Part shown: in pieces, positions 40,431 to 49,375 of the stretch
Layout: each line of letters starts with the position of its first letter
How positions within the stretch are numbered: position 1 is the first letter of the stretch
Origin: Marivita sp030148515
GTDB taxonomy: Bacteria; Pseudomonadota; Alphaproteobacteria; Rhodobacterales; Rhodobacteraceae
Assembly: GCF_048006345.1 (NCBI RefSeq)
Contig: NZ_CP180351.1
Coordinates: 310,001 to 374,000 of the forward strand
Direction of reading: 5' to 3'
Length of the DNA stretch: 64,000 bases
The notes under the pieces: generated by a model
What the model was told of the DNA's origin: nothing
Databases searched by the model: none
What the model saw: only the letters and a program-made list of their open reading frames with translations
Position numbers and translations under genes: made by a program

Positions 40431-41009
40431 ATGAAGCTGATCCTTGGCTCCGGCAGCCCCCGGCGGCGGGAGCTTTTGGCTCAGATCGGGGTGGAGGCGG
40501 ATGACATCCGCCCGCCCGATATCAACGAAGATCCCCGTCCCGGTGAGTTGCCGCGCCCTTATTGCGTGCGGCTTGCGCGTGAAAAGGCATTGGCGATTCC
40601 CGCAAGTGACGACGAGATCGTTCTGTCTGCTGACACCTCAGTTGCCTTGGGGCGGCGCATTCTGGGCAAACCAGCGGATGCCGCAGAGGCCGCGCAGTTC
40701 CTTTATGCGTTGTCCGGGCGCAGGCACCGGGTTGTGACGGCGGTGGCTGTCCGGCGGGGCGACAAGCTTTGGGAACGGGATGTGGTCACGCAGGTGAAGA
40801 TGAAATCGCTCAGCGATGCCGAGGTGAACGCATACCTTGCCAGTGAAGACTGGCGCGGCAAAGCGGGGGGCTATGCCATCCAAGGGCCGGCTGGCGCGTT
40901 TGTGCCGTGGATCAGCGGCAGCTTCAGTGCCGTGGTCGGATTGCCGCTGGCAGAAACCGCGAACCTGCTCGTGGCTGCAGGCTATCCGCTATACGGGGTG
41001 TCGGAATGA
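40431..41009 (+). CDS. maf: Maf-type nucleoside triphosphate pyrophosphatase
   Basis: A 192-residue Maf/YceF-like protein that hydrolyses non-standard or modified nucleotides. LILGSGSPRRRELL at the start, LSADTSVALG and GKAGGYAIQGPAGAFV are the family motifs. It begins seven bases after infA and overlaps the RNase gene by ATGA. Confidence 0.93.
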   Translation: MKLILGSGSPRRRELLAQIGVEADDIRPPDINEDPRPGELPRPYCVRLAREKALAIPASDDEIVLSADTSVALGRRILGKPADAAEAAQFLYALSGRRHRVVTAVAVRRGDKLWERDVVTQVKMKSLSDAEVNAYLASEDWRGKAGGYAIQGPAGAFVPWISGSFSAVVGLPLAETANLLVAAGYPLYGVSE

Positions 41010-42028
41010 AGGGTCGTCTGATTGCGTTGGATCACGTCGGAGACCGCGAGGCCGCGGCGCTGATGGTCGATGGAGTGGTCGAAGATCTGTTCTTCGACAC
41101 CGACCAGCCCGCACCGGGCACGATCTACCGCGCGATTTGCGAACGTCCGATGAAGGGGCAGGGCGGGATGTTCCTGTGCACGCCCGACGGGTCAGCCTTT
41201 GTGCGGCAGGTCAATGGCTTGTCGCCGGGTCAGGCACTCTTGGTACAGGTCACCGGCTATGCCGAGCCGGGCAAGGCAATTCCCGTGACGAACAAGGTAC
41301 TCTTCAAGAGCCGCTATGCCATCGTCACGCCGGACGCGCCGGGGATCAACGTCTCGCGCCGGATCAAGGACGAGGATGCGCGCGAGGACTTACTGGCGAT
41401 TGCGCATGAAATTATGGACGCGGATGGGTTCGGCCTGATCTTGAGGTCCTCGTGTGAAGGTGCCGATGCGGACGAGATCGCCGACGACATCGCGGCGATG
41501 GCCGATCTGGCCGTCAAGGTCATGGCCGATGCCACAGGCGACGCGGAAACGCTGACCCTTGGTGACGGGCCACATCTGCTCGCGTGGCGCGAATGGACGG
41601 ACAAGGCCGAGATCGACAGTGCCGATGGCAGTTTCGACCGACACGGCATTCTGGATGTGCTCGACGGTTTGAAGGCGCGGGATGTGCCCTTGGGCGGATC
41701 GGCGTCGATGGCCATCGAGCCGACACGGGCGCTTGTGGCGGTGGACGTGAACACAGGCGGTGACACCAGCCCGGCGGCGGGTCTCAAGGCGAACCTTGCC
41801 GCGGTTAAAGACCTGCCGCGCCAGTTGCGGTTGCGGGGCCTTGGTGGGCAGATCGTGATCGATCCTGCCCCCACAGCCAAGAAAGACCGCCGCCAGATCG
41901 AAAGCGCTCTTCGCAGCGCGCTCAAGCGCGACAGCGTGGAAACCGTGTTCGTGGGGTGGACTCCGCTGGGGCATATCGAGTTACAACGCAAGCGTGACCG
42001 ACTTTCCCTGAGCGAGGTGCTGACATGA
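41006..42028 (+). CDS. ribonuclease E/G family protein
   Basis: A 340-residue RNase E/G-family protein, shorter than RNase E or G. The core with the metal-binding Asp is visible in RALVAVDVNTGGDTSPAAGLKAN, followed by LRGLGGQIVIDPAP, the catalytic-domain pattern; the S1 domain is weak or missing and the zinc-link cysteines are absent. It starts at the ATGA overlap with maf. Short RNase E/G genes next to maf and yacG are common in this order. Confidence 0.85.
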   Translation: MKGRLIALDHVGDREAAALMVDGVVEDLFFDTDQPAPGTIYRAICERPMKGQGGMFLCTPDGSAFVRQVNGLSPGQALLVQVTGYAEPGKAIPVTNKVLFKSRYAIVTPDAPGINVSRRIKDEDAREDLLAIAHEIMDADGFGLILRSSCEGADADEIADDIAAMADLAVKVMADATGDAETLTLGDGPHLLAWREWTDKAEIDSADGSFDRHGILDVLDGLKARDVPLGGSASMAIEPTRALVAVDVNTGGDTSPAAGLKANLAAVKDLPRQLRLRGLGGQIVIDPAPTAKKDRRQIESALRSALKRDSVETVFVGWTPLGHIELQRKRDRLSLSEVLT

Positions 42029-42216
42029 GCTGTCCCATCTGCGGCAAAGAGACGAGCCCCGACGCCCGCCCGTTCTGTTCGAAACGCTGCGCAGATGTCG
42101 ATCTGGCGCGGTGGCTGAACGGGAACTATGCGGTGCCGTCGAACGACCCCGAAGACATCGAAGCGGCGATCGAAGCTGCTGAACAGGCGGCTGCGTCTGC
42201 GGACAAGCTGCACTAA
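42025..42216 (+). CDS. yacG: zinc-ribbon DNA gyrase inhibitor YacG
   Basis: A 63-residue protein with Cys3, Cys6, Cys18 and Cys22 (CPICGKE and FCSKRC), the zinc knuckle of YacG, which binds GyrB. RCADVDLARWLNGNYAVP is the family consensus. It overlaps the RNase gene by ATGA and ends this operon. Confidence 0.93.
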   Translation: MSCPICGKETSPDARPFCSKRCADVDLARWLNGNYAVPSNDPEDIEAAIEAAEQAAASADKLH

Positions 42217-42254
42217 CGGGTTGTCTCAGCCGACCTGCGTGATACCGCTTGGTC

Positions 42255-43001
42255 ATGACTGGTGCGACCTCTTCTTCTTTTGACCCATTGATCCGCTCGG
42301 CGGGTCTGAACGCTGTGCTTGTCAGCTTTGGCGATGCGCTGACCGAGCCGGCCAATCGCGCGGCACTGGCCTTTTCCGCGGCGGTCGCACACGCCGGGAT
42401 CGACGGCATCGAAGAATGTGCGCCGTCCTTGGTGTCGGTCTTTGTGCAGTTCGATCCGCTGCATCTGAGCCTGGAGGCTGTGACCGCCAAGCTGACCGCG
42501 CTTCTGGCCGAACAGGACTGGTACGCAGCACCCATGCCCGAGGGGCGGCGGTTCATCCGGGTGCCCACGGTCTACGGCACCGACCTTGCGCCACAACTTG
42601 AGGAAGCGGCACAGGCGGCCGGGCTTTCTGTCGAAACTGCCATCGCCCAATTGTCCGAGGCGCGCGTGCGGGTGCAGACCATCGGATTTGCTCCCGGCCA
42701 GCCCTATCTGGGCCTTTTGCCCGAAGCCTGGAACATCCCGCGCCAGACCGCGCTGACCAAGGCTGTGCCCGAAGGCGCGTTGGTTGTGGCGATCCGGCAG
42801 TTTGTCCTGTTCTCGGTGGCCAACCCCACAGGCTGGCGCCATGTCGGGCAAACCGCGCTGCAGCTCTTCCGGGCGGACAACGACACACCCTTTTTCCTGC
42901 GTCCGGGGGATGAGGTGCAGTTCGTAAAGGCCAGTCCCGATGTGCTGGAGCGGCACAAAAATGATCCCGACGGTGGTGCTGTGATCGAGGCGATCCGATG
43001 A
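42255..43001 (+). CDS. pxpB: 5-oxoprolinase subunit PxpB
   Basis: A 248-residue PxpB/KipI (allophanate hydrolase subunit 1-like), one part of the ATP-dependent 5-oxoprolinase PxpABC that turns 5-oxoproline into glutamate. The motifs RFIRVPTVYG and VQTIGFAPGQPYLGLLPE match. No clear ribosome binding site precedes ATG 42255, and a TTG two codons upstream is possible. The stop overlaps pxpC. Confidence 0.92.
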   Translation: MTGATSSSFDPLIRSAGLNAVLVSFGDALTEPANRAALAFSAAVAHAGIDGIEECAPSLVSVFVQFDPLHLSLEAVTAKLTALLAEQDWYAAPMPEGRRFIRVPTVYGTDLAPQLEEAAQAAGLSVETAIAQLSEARVRVQTIGFAPGQPYLGLLPEAWNIPRQTALTKAVPEGALVVAIRQFVLFSVANPTGWRHVGQTALQLFRADNDTPFFLRPGDEVQFVKASPDVLERHKNDPDGGAVIEAIR

Positions 43002-44020
43002 CCCGTGCCCTGAACGTGCATCGCATCGCGCCCGGAGCTACGGTGCAGGACCGGGGCCGCACCGGATACCGCGCCTTTGGCGTGTCACAGGGCGGGGTGG
43101 CTGACCCGCTGGCCTTGGCCGAGGGGGCAGCCCTGCTGGGGCAATCTGTCGATTGCGCAGCCTTGGAATTGCCCGGGTCCGGTGGGGTCTTTGAGGCTAC
43201 CGAACCGCTCCGCATTGCCCTGACCGGCGCGCCGATGCGGGCGACATTGGATGGCGCACCGCTTGCCTGGAACGCGTCCCATGCCCTTCCTGCCGGGTCC
43301 CGGCTTGAGATCGGCGGTGTAACGGCCGGCAGTTACGGGTATCTGCATGTTGGCGGCGGGTTCGACCTGCCTTTGCAGCTTGGGTCGAGATCCGCGCATC
43401 TGGCGGCTGGGGTCGGGACGGCGGTGCAGGCGGGGGACAGCTTGCCTGTGGGCGAAGACACGCGCAGCGGCGTCGGGCTCTGCCTGCCGCAGGACAGCCG
43501 GTTCGATGGTGGCGTGCTCCGCTTGGTGGAAAGCTTTCAAACCGCCTTTTTCGATCCGGCAACACGTGACCGCTTTACCGAAACCACGTTTACGCGGGAC
43601 GCCCGCGCCAACCGAATGGGCATGCGGCTCGATTCTGCAGGCGAGGGCTTTGCCACCAGCGCGGGGCTGAACATCCTGTCGGAATCGATTGTGCCGGGCG
43701 ACATTCAGATCACCGGCGATGGCACGCCCTACCTGCTTTTGCGCGAAAGCCAGACGACCGGGGGCTATCCGCGCATAGCCACGGTGATTCCCGCCGATTT
43801 GCCACGCGCGGTGCAAACCCCATCAGGAGGGGTTTTGCGGTTCCGTTTCGTGTCGCGGGATGACGCGTTGGAGGCGGAACGCAAGATGCGCGACCACCTG
43901 CGCGCCCTGCCGAAACTCTGCGTGCCATTGGTGCGCGATCCATCGCAGATCCGCGATCTGCTGAGCTATCAATTGATCAGTGGGGTCACGGCAGGTGATG
44001 CCCCGGACGAAAAGGAGTGA
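42998..44020 (+). CDS. pxpC: 5-oxoprolinase subunit PxpC
   Basis: A 340-residue PxpC/KipA (biotin-dependent carboxyltransferase-like fold) subunit. TVQDRGRTGYRAFGVSQGGV at the start, GYLHVGGGFD and SESIVPGDIQITGDGTPYLL are family marks. It works with PxpA and PxpB and starts at an ATGA overlap. Confidence 0.93.
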   Translation: MTRALNVHRIAPGATVQDRGRTGYRAFGVSQGGVADPLALAEGAALLGQSVDCAALELPGSGGVFEATEPLRIALTGAPMRATLDGAPLAWNASHALPAGSRLEIGGVTAGSYGYLHVGGGFDLPLQLGSRSAHLAAGVGTAVQAGDSLPVGEDTRSGVGLCLPQDSRFDGGVLRLVESFQTAFFDPATRDRFTETTFTRDARANRMGMRLDSAGEGFATSAGLNILSESIVPGDIQITGDGTPYLLLRESQTTGGYPRIATVIPADLPRAVQTPSGGVLRFRFVSRDDALEAERKMRDHLRALPKLCVPLVRDPSQIRDLLSYQLISGVTAGDAPDEKE

Positions 44021-44023
44021 GCC

Positions 44024-44806
44024 ATGCATGTCGATCTGAACGCGGATATGGGAGAAAGCTTTGGGCCCTGGCCCATGGGATCGGATGCAGCGCTGCTTGA
44101 CGTGATCACCTCGGCCAATGTCGCCTGCGGGTTTCACGCGGGGGACCCGGACGTGATGGTGCAGACCATGGGTCTTGCGGTCGCAAAAGGCGTTGGCATC
44201 GGGGCGCATCCGGGCTTTCCCGACCTGCAGGGCTTCGGGCGGCGGCGGATGCATCTGAGCCGCGACAGCTTGCGAAATCTCGTGCGATATCAACTGGGTG
44301 CGGCGCAGGCGATGGCACGATCCGCTGGCGGAGAGGTGCGGCATCTGAAGCTTCACGGGGCGCTCGCCAATATGGCGTCCGAGGACGTGGCCATGGCGAC
44401 CGCGTGTTACGAAGGCGCCCTGTCCGTGGACCCGGATATCATCGTGATGGTGTTGGCCGCGACACAGCAACAAGATGCGGTCGAGGCGCTGGGCTGTCGC
44501 TGGGCGGGCGAGATTTTCGCGGATCGGGCGTATAACGACGACGCGACTCTGGTGGATCGGAGCCTGCCGGGTGCGGTCATTCACGATGCGGATGTAGCGG
44601 GGCAGCGCATGGTCGATATGGTCAAGGCCGGTGCGATCATCACCGAAAGCGGCAAACACATTCCAGCGGCGGTGGACACGATCTGTCTGCATGGCGACGG
44701 TTCAACAGCGGTGCAGATCGCACGCACCGTGCGCAGCGCACTGGCCGACGCCGGTGTCACCCTGCAACGGTTTGCGGGGCGTCAGGGCGCGATCAGCAGG
44801 ACCTGA
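44024..44806 (+). CDS. pxpA: 5-oxoprolinase subunit PxpA
   Basis: A 260-residue LamB/YcsF protein, the third 5-oxoprolinase subunit. VDLNADMGESFGPWPMG, CGFHAGDP and GVGIGAHPGFPDLQGFGRR are diagnostic. It follows pxpC by three bases. Its last 25 bases overlap the end of the convergent glycerate kinase gene. Confidence 0.95.
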   Translation: MHVDLNADMGESFGPWPMGSDAALLDVITSANVACGFHAGDPDVMVQTMGLAVAKGVGIGAHPGFPDLQGFGRRRMHLSRDSLRNLVRYQLGAAQAMARSAGGEVRHLKLHGALANMASEDVAMATACYEGALSVDPDIIVMVLAATQQQDAVEALGCRWAGEIFADRAYNDDATLVDRSLPGAVIHDADVAGQRMVDMVKAGAIITESGKHIPAAVDTICLHGDGSTAVQIARTVRSALADAGVTLQRFAGRQGAISRT

Positions 44807-46047
44807 ACATCCGCCACATTGGTGCCGGTGGCGCGGGTCATCAACAGGTCACCGGCTGCTGCTAGGGCCGCATAGCTGTCGTTGTTCGCCAAGAGCGCTG
44901 TGACGTCCTGACCTGCGGCTGCGATCCGGGGCAGGGTGCCTGAATCGACCACTCCGCCTGCGGCATCGGTCGGGCCGTCGCGGCCGTCGGTGCCGCCTGA
45001 CAGGAAGACCCATTTCGCGGTCATTTCCGGGGCTTGGGTGGCAACGCGCAGGGCCAGTTCCTGATTGCGCCCACCCCGTCCCGTGCCGGTAAGCTTGACC
45101 GTGGTTTCCCCCCCAAACAGCAGCGCTGTGGGTTCGGGGCGGGCGATAAGTTCGGCGAGAACCACTTTGGCCGCATCGCCCACGTCACCGGTCAGGGCAT
45201 CGCTGACAATGCGAGCATTGAGGCCGATGTTCCGCGCCTCGTCCAACATCGCTTCGAGCGACAGTCGGTTCGATCCGACAAGCGTGTTGGTGACGTCGGG
45301 CAGAGGAGGCGGCGTCTCGTGTTGTGCCTGTTCAAGATGGGTGCGAATCGAAGCCGGTGCTGCCTCCCAGATCCCTGCGGATTTGAGGGTGGCAATGGTC
45401 TCGGCTGCTGTTCCAATCGGGCTGACCGTGGGGCCAGAAGCGATGGCTCGCAGATCGTCGCCGATCACATCGGACAGCAGGTAGGGATAGACTGGGGCCG
45501 GAGCGGCGTAGCGTACGAAGCCACCACCTTTGAGCAGGCTCACCTGTTGGCGCACAAGGTTCATCTGCACGATGTCGAGCCCCGCAGACAGCAGCAGGCC
45601 GTTTAACCGCGCCTTGTCGGACAGGCTGACGCCTGGCGGAGGCGCCGGCAATAATGCAGAGCCGCCCCCCGAGATCAGGGCAACAACACGGTCGGTCTCG
45701 GTCGCTTCAGTCAACACCTCCATCACCCGTTGCGCCGCACGTGCGCCAGCCTCGTCCGGTACGGGGTGTCCCGCGCGCAGGAGCTCGGCCCCGTCGAGGG
45801 TCGCGTCGTTCTCGTGATGGGTGACTGCAAGGGCGACATGGGCGTCCGGCATGGCTGCCATGGCTTCGCGCAACATGGCGGGCGCGGCTTTGCCGATTGC
45901 GATCAGAAACGTCCGTCCCCCGGGTTTCTGAGGTGGCACCGGAGATTGGGTCAAACCGCGTCTTACAGCGTGCGCAGGGTCTGCGGCTGTCACAGCGGCG
46001 TCAAACAACAGCCGGGCTTGGGTGCGGAGCGTGTCGATTTCGGTCAT
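44782..46047 (-). CDS. glycerate 2-kinase (MOFRL/GckA family)
   Basis: A 421-residue glycerate kinase of the MOFRL group (TtuD-like in older annotation), which phosphorylates D-glycerate to 2-phosphoglycerate. ALISGGGSALLPAPPPGVSL, SDVIGDDLRAIASGPTV and GRGGRNQELALRVA with SGGTDGRDGPTDAAGG are typical. The start ATG 46047 has a weak binding site. Its end overlaps pxpA by 25 bp on the other strand. Confidence 0.9.
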   Translation of the reverse strand: MTEIDTLRTQARLLFDAAVTAADPAHAVRRGLTQSPVPPQKPGGRTFLIAIGKAAPAMLREAMAAMPDAHVALAVTHHENDATLDGAELLRAGHPVPDEAGARAAQRVMEVLTEATETDRVVALISGGGSALLPAPPPGVSLSDKARLNGLLLSAGLDIVQMNLVRQQVSLLKGGGFVRYAAPAPVYPYLLSDVIGDDLRAIASGPTVSPIGTAAETIATLKSAGIWEAAPASIRTHLEQAQHETPPPLPDVTNTLVGSNRLSLEAMLDEARNIGLNARIVSDALTGDVGDAAKVVLAELIARPEPTALLFGGETTVKLTGTGRGGRNQELALRVATQAPEMTAKWVFLSGGTDGRDGPTDAAGGVVDSGTLPRIAAAGQDVTALLANNDSYAALAAAGDLLMTRATGTNVADVQVLLIAP

Positions 46048-46136
46048 ATTGAGATTAGGGCTGTAATTTCCATGAAAGTCAAATGCTTGCAGAAGCAAGC
46101 TTATGCATCGCATTCAAATGTACATTTCGGGTAAAG

Positions 46137-46220
46137 TGGTGGGCGACCCTGGAATCGAACCAGGCGTGCGTCTCCGCGAGGGAGTTACAGTCCCCTGCCA
46201 CACCTTGCGGCCTGTCGCCC
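46137..46220 (-). tRNA. tRNA-Tyr (GTA)
   Basis: Minus-strand cloverleaf: acceptor GGGCGAC/GTCGCCC, anticodon loop CTGTAAC with GTA, a long variable arm (class II), the T loop GGTTCGATTCC and encoded CCA at 46137-46139. It ends near the glycerate kinase start and faces rlmB. Confidence 0.95.
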
Positions 46221-46339
46221 ACTTAACCAAAGGCCCTGCCCTTGGCGTGAGCGGGTGATTACAATTGCCCCCTTGCGGCGTCAACAGGAAAATCCCATCA
46301 AGCGACAGGTACAAAAACCGGGACAAGAAAGGGGCTGTT

Positions 46340-47119
46340 ATGGTCAAAAAACCGAAATGGGTGGTGGCCAAGGAACAGTCCAAGAAGGCGGCTGCGGCTG
46401 AAACCGTGTGGCTGTTCGGGCTGCATGCGGTGCGCGACGCGCTGGTCAATCCGAACCGCGAGAGGCTGCGTTTGGTGGTGACTCGCAATGCGATGGACAA
46501 ACTGGCTGATGCCATCGAAGCCGCTGGAATCGAACCCGAAATAAGCGATCCGCGCAGGTTTGATGCGCCCATCGATCCGCAATCGGTGCATCAGGGCGCG
46601 GCGCTTGAGGTGAAACCTTTGAATTGGGGACGTCTCGAGGATGTGGCACTTGGCGGCCCTGACGGGCCTCCGCGTGTGGTCATGCTCGACCGGGTGACCG
46701 ATCCGCACAATGTGGGGGCTGTTCTGCGCTCGGCGGAAGTGTTCGGCGCCTCCGCCGTTGTGGGCACGTTGCATCATTCCGCACCGGAAACAGGTGCGTT
46801 GGCCAAAACGGCGTCGGGCGCGTTGGAGCGCCAGCCATATCTGCGGGAGCGCAACCTTGCTGACGCGATGGAGCGTTTGCGATCAATGGGTTACGTCATC
46901 TTCGGTCTGGATGGCGAGGCGGAGCAGACGATTGATGAGGCGCTTGCTCCGGTCCGCGACAGGCCGATTGCGCTGGTGCTCGGGGCCGAAGGGCCGGGGT
47001 TGCGGCCCAAGACAAAGGAAACCTGTGACGCCTTGGTGAAAATTCCGTTCGCGCGGGCGTTCGGGTCTTTGAACGTGTCGAACGCGGCGGCGGTGGCGCT
47101 TTACGCCGCACGGGCGTGA
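46340..47119 (+). CDS. rlmB: SpoU-family 23S rRNA 2'-O-methyltransferase RlmB
   Basis: A 259-residue TrmH/SpoU protein (knotted SAM fold). LFGLHAVRDALVNPNR is the substrate-binding start; the three SpoU motifs are VVMLDRVTDPHNVGAVLRSA, LVLGAEGPGLRP and IPFARAFGSLNVSNAAAVALY. RlmB methylates G2251; other SpoU members are possible. AAAGGGG precedes ATG 46340; the longer frame overlaps the tRNA leader. Confidence 0.92.
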   Translation: MVKKPKWVVAKEQSKKAAAAETVWLFGLHAVRDALVNPNRERLRLVVTRNAMDKLADAIEAAGIEPEISDPRRFDAPIDPQSVHQGAALEVKPLNWGRLEDVALGGPDGPPRVVMLDRVTDPHNVGAVLRSAEVFGASAVVGTLHHSAPETGALAKTASGALERQPYLRERNLADAMERLRSMGYVIFGLDGEAEQTIDEALAPVRDRPIALVLGAEGPGLRPKTKETCDALVKIPFARAFGSLNVSNAAAVALYAARA

Positions 47120-47168
47120 ACTTGCGGTCAGGGCATGGCGTGCCAATATTCCTGACGAAGGAGACGCC

Positions 47169-47495
47169 ATGCCCCACGGAACGAAAATCGCCACCTGCTG
47201 TTATTGCGGAACCCGTGCGGCCCTTGTTTTGACAGGGGAAACCCGGCACGAGCTAAGCTGTTCGGCCTGCGGTGCACCTTTGCACGACATGAAGATGCTC
47301 CGCGCCGAGGTAGCAGAGAAGCAGGGTGCGACACAGCATCGGCACGTGAGCCGACCCAAGACAGCGCCAGCGCCTTTTCCCGCCTGGGATCGTGATGCAA
47401 AGGAATTGAAGAAGAAAAAGCCGAAGAAGCGAAAGACACTGGCGCGGCGGTTTTTCGAAGAAGCGTTTGACGTGATCGAAGATATTTTCGACTGA
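47169..47495 (+). CDS. zinc-ribbon hypothetical protein
   Basis: A 108-residue protein with two CxxC pairs (TCCYCGT and LSCSACGAP, about 9-35) that suit a zinc ribbon, then a lysine-rich hinge (KELKKKKPKKRKTL) and an amphipathic end (RRFFEEAFDVIEDIFD). AAGGAG before the ATG is strong. Function unknown; similar small proteins are common in roseobacters. Confidence 0.7.
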   Translation: MPHGTKIATCCYCGTRAALVLTGETRHELSCSACGAPLHDMKMLRAEVAEKQGATQHRHVSRPKTAPAPFPAWDRDAKELKKKKPKKRKTLARRFFEEAFDVIEDIFD

Positions 47496-47696
47496 TCTGT
47501 CCGGTCCGACAGTGTGTTTCATGCGGTTCTGGCCCAAAAACTCCGGTTTTCGCTGCTTTTTCGTCGATTTGAGCGCAGTCTGGCATGAACCGTACCGGTA
47601 GCTGTGTCGCACCGTACTGATGATCCGTACGGGACGTTCTACTGGTCAATTGCAACGCCGTGTTTTAAGTGCCCAAGGGCAATGACGGAGGTCCGC

Positions 47697-48824
47697 GTGA
47701 CGACATATGAAAACCCCGGTCCGGTCGAAGAGAACTGGAAAGACGCAATCTCTTCGGTGGAAGAGATCATCGAAGATGCGCGCAACGGCAAGATGTTCAT
47801 TCTTGTCGATCACGAGGATCGCGAAAACGAAGGCGACCTGGTGATTCCCGCGCAATGGGCAACACCGGACGTGGTCAACTTCATGGCGACCCACGGGCGC
47901 GGGCTGATCTGCCTTGCCATGACGTCGAAGCGGATCGAAGAGTTGGGGCTCCAGCTCATGTCGACCAACAATTCGTCGCGGCATGAAACTGCGTTCACCG
48001 TGTCGATCGAGGCCCGCGAAGGGGTGACCACCGGGATTTCTGCGGCGGACCGGGCGCGCACCATTTCGGTGGCGATCGACGGCACCAAAGGCGCGCCTGA
48101 TATTGCAACGCCGGGGCATGTGTTTCCGTTGCGGGCCAAGGATGGTGGCGTGCTGGTCCGCGCGGGTCATACCGAAGCGGCGGTAGACGTGTCGCGTCTG
48201 GCCGGGTTGAACGCGGCGGGTGTGATCTGCGAGATCATGAACGAAGACGGGTCAATGTCCCGTCTGCCGGAACTGGTGGCGTTTGCGCAGCGGCACGGTT
48301 TGAAGATCGGGACGATCAGCGACCTGATCGCCTATCGCCGCCGCCATGACAACCTTGTGCGCGTGCGCAAGGAAGAGACCATCACGTCCGAATTCGGTGG
48401 TGTGTGGCAGATGCGGATCTACACCGACGAAACCCACGGTGACGAACATATCGTGCTGACCAAAGGCGACTTGTCGGGGGATGAACCGGTGCTGGTGCGG
48501 ATGCACGCGCTGGATCCGATGCTGGATGTGGTTGGTACGGGGCCAAAGGGCCGGGCGGATGAATTCCAGCACGCGATGCAAGCCGTTGCCGAAGAAGGGC
48601 GAGGCGTTGTTGTTCTGCTGCGCGACACGTCGATGAAGCTCGACGTTGGGGACGAGGTGTCGCCCAAGACACTCCGGCAATACGGGTTGGGGGCACAAAT
48701 TCTGTCGTCGCTTGGATTGTCGAAACTGACGCTGCTGACAAATTCCCCAACACCGAAAGTTGTCGGCCTGGATGCCTACGGGCTTGAAATCGTTGGCACG
48801 CGCAAGATTTCGGAGCTGGGCTGA
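47697..48824 (+). CDS. ribB: 3,4-dihydroxy-2-butanone 4-phosphate synthase with GCH2-like tail (RibB/RibBX)
   Basis: A 375-residue bifunctional-looking riboflavin protein. The DHBP synthase half is intact (FILVDHEDRENEGDLVIPAQ, FMATHGRGLICLA, GRHTEAAVDVSRLAG-like end). The C-terminal GTP cyclohydrolase II-like half lacks the zinc cysteines: where RibA has HSECLTGD it reads HALDPMLD, so it probably has no GCH2 activity (RibBX type). I start at GTG 47697 with GGAGG six bases upstream; an ATG at 47682 is the alternative. No FMN riboswitch is seen upstream. ribH overlaps the stop. Confidence 0.9.
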   Translation: MTTYENPGPVEENWKDAISSVEEIIEDARNGKMFILVDHEDRENEGDLVIPAQWATPDVVNFMATHGRGLICLAMTSKRIEELGLQLMSTNNSSRHETAFTVSIEAREGVTTGISAADRARTISVAIDGTKGAPDIATPGHVFPLRAKDGGVLVRAGHTEAAVDVSRLAGLNAAGVICEIMNEDGSMSRLPELVAFAQRHGLKIGTISDLIAYRRRHDNLVRVRKEETITSEFGGVWQMRIYTDETHGDEHIVLTKGDLSGDEPVLVRMHALDPMLDVVGTGPKGRADEFQHAMQAVAEEGRGVVVLLRDTSMKLDVGDEVSPKTLRQYGLGAQILSSLGLSKLTLLTNSPTPKVVGLDAYGLEIVGTRKISELG

Positions 48825-49375
48825 TGGCCGCGTCCGTTGAACATTACACGTTGGCACGGCCCATATTCGACAAGCCTGTTAAGCTTTTGATAGTCGTTGC
48901 GCCGTATTACAAGGACATCGCGGATCAGCTGATTGCCGGTGCGCGGGCCGAGATCGAGGCATGTGGCGGCACACATGAGCTGGTCGAGGTTCCCGGCGCG
49001 TTGGAGGTTCCGACGGCTATCGGCATTGCAGAACGTATGTCGAATTTCGATGGGTACGTTGCACTGGGCTGTATCATTCGTGGCGAGACCACGCATTACG
49101 ACACGGTGTGCAATGACAGCTCGCGTGGGTTGACCCTGCTTGGGCTGCAGGGGCTGTGCATCGGCAATGGCATCCTGACGGTCGAGAACATGGCGCAGGC
49201 GGAAGTGCGGGCGCAGGCGGACGGTCAGAACAAAGGCGGCGGGGCTGCGGCTGCTGCCTTGCACCTGATCGCGCTCAGCCGTAAATGGGGCTCTGCCCGC
49301 AAGGGGGTGGGGTTTGTCCCCGCCAAGGACGAATACCAGATCTCTGGTGACACCAAGGACCCGAACATCGCATGA
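48824..49375 (+). CDS. ribH: 6,7-dimethyl-8-ribityllumazine synthase
   Basis: A 183-residue lumazine synthase, condensing the RibB product with the pyrimidine intermediate in riboflavin synthesis. VEVPGALEVPTAI, ALGCIIRGETTHYDTVCNDSSRGL and the His of the active site are all present. The C-terminal extension (about 25 residues) is a little longer than usual. It starts at the TGATG overlap with ribB and overlaps nusB by ATGA. Confidence 0.95.
   Translation: MAASVEHYTLARPIFDKPVKLLIVVAPYYKDIADQLIAGARAEIEACGGTHELVEVPGALEVPTAIGIAERMSNFDGYVALGCIIRGETTHYDTVCNDSSRGLTLLGLQGLCIGNGILTVENMAQAEVRAQADGQNKGGGAAAAALHLIALSRKWGSARKGVGFVPAKDEYQISGDTKDPNIA

Noticed and set aside
42255..44806. Reading pxpB and pxpC as allophanate hydrolase/urea amidolyase subunits
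   Set aside because: pxpA (LamB/YcsF) follows directly, which defines the 5-oxoprolinase operon, and there is no urea carboxylase gene.
47496..47696. FMN riboswitch upstream of ribB
   Set aside because: The conserved FMN aptamer segments are not present; only weak short inverted repeats are seen.
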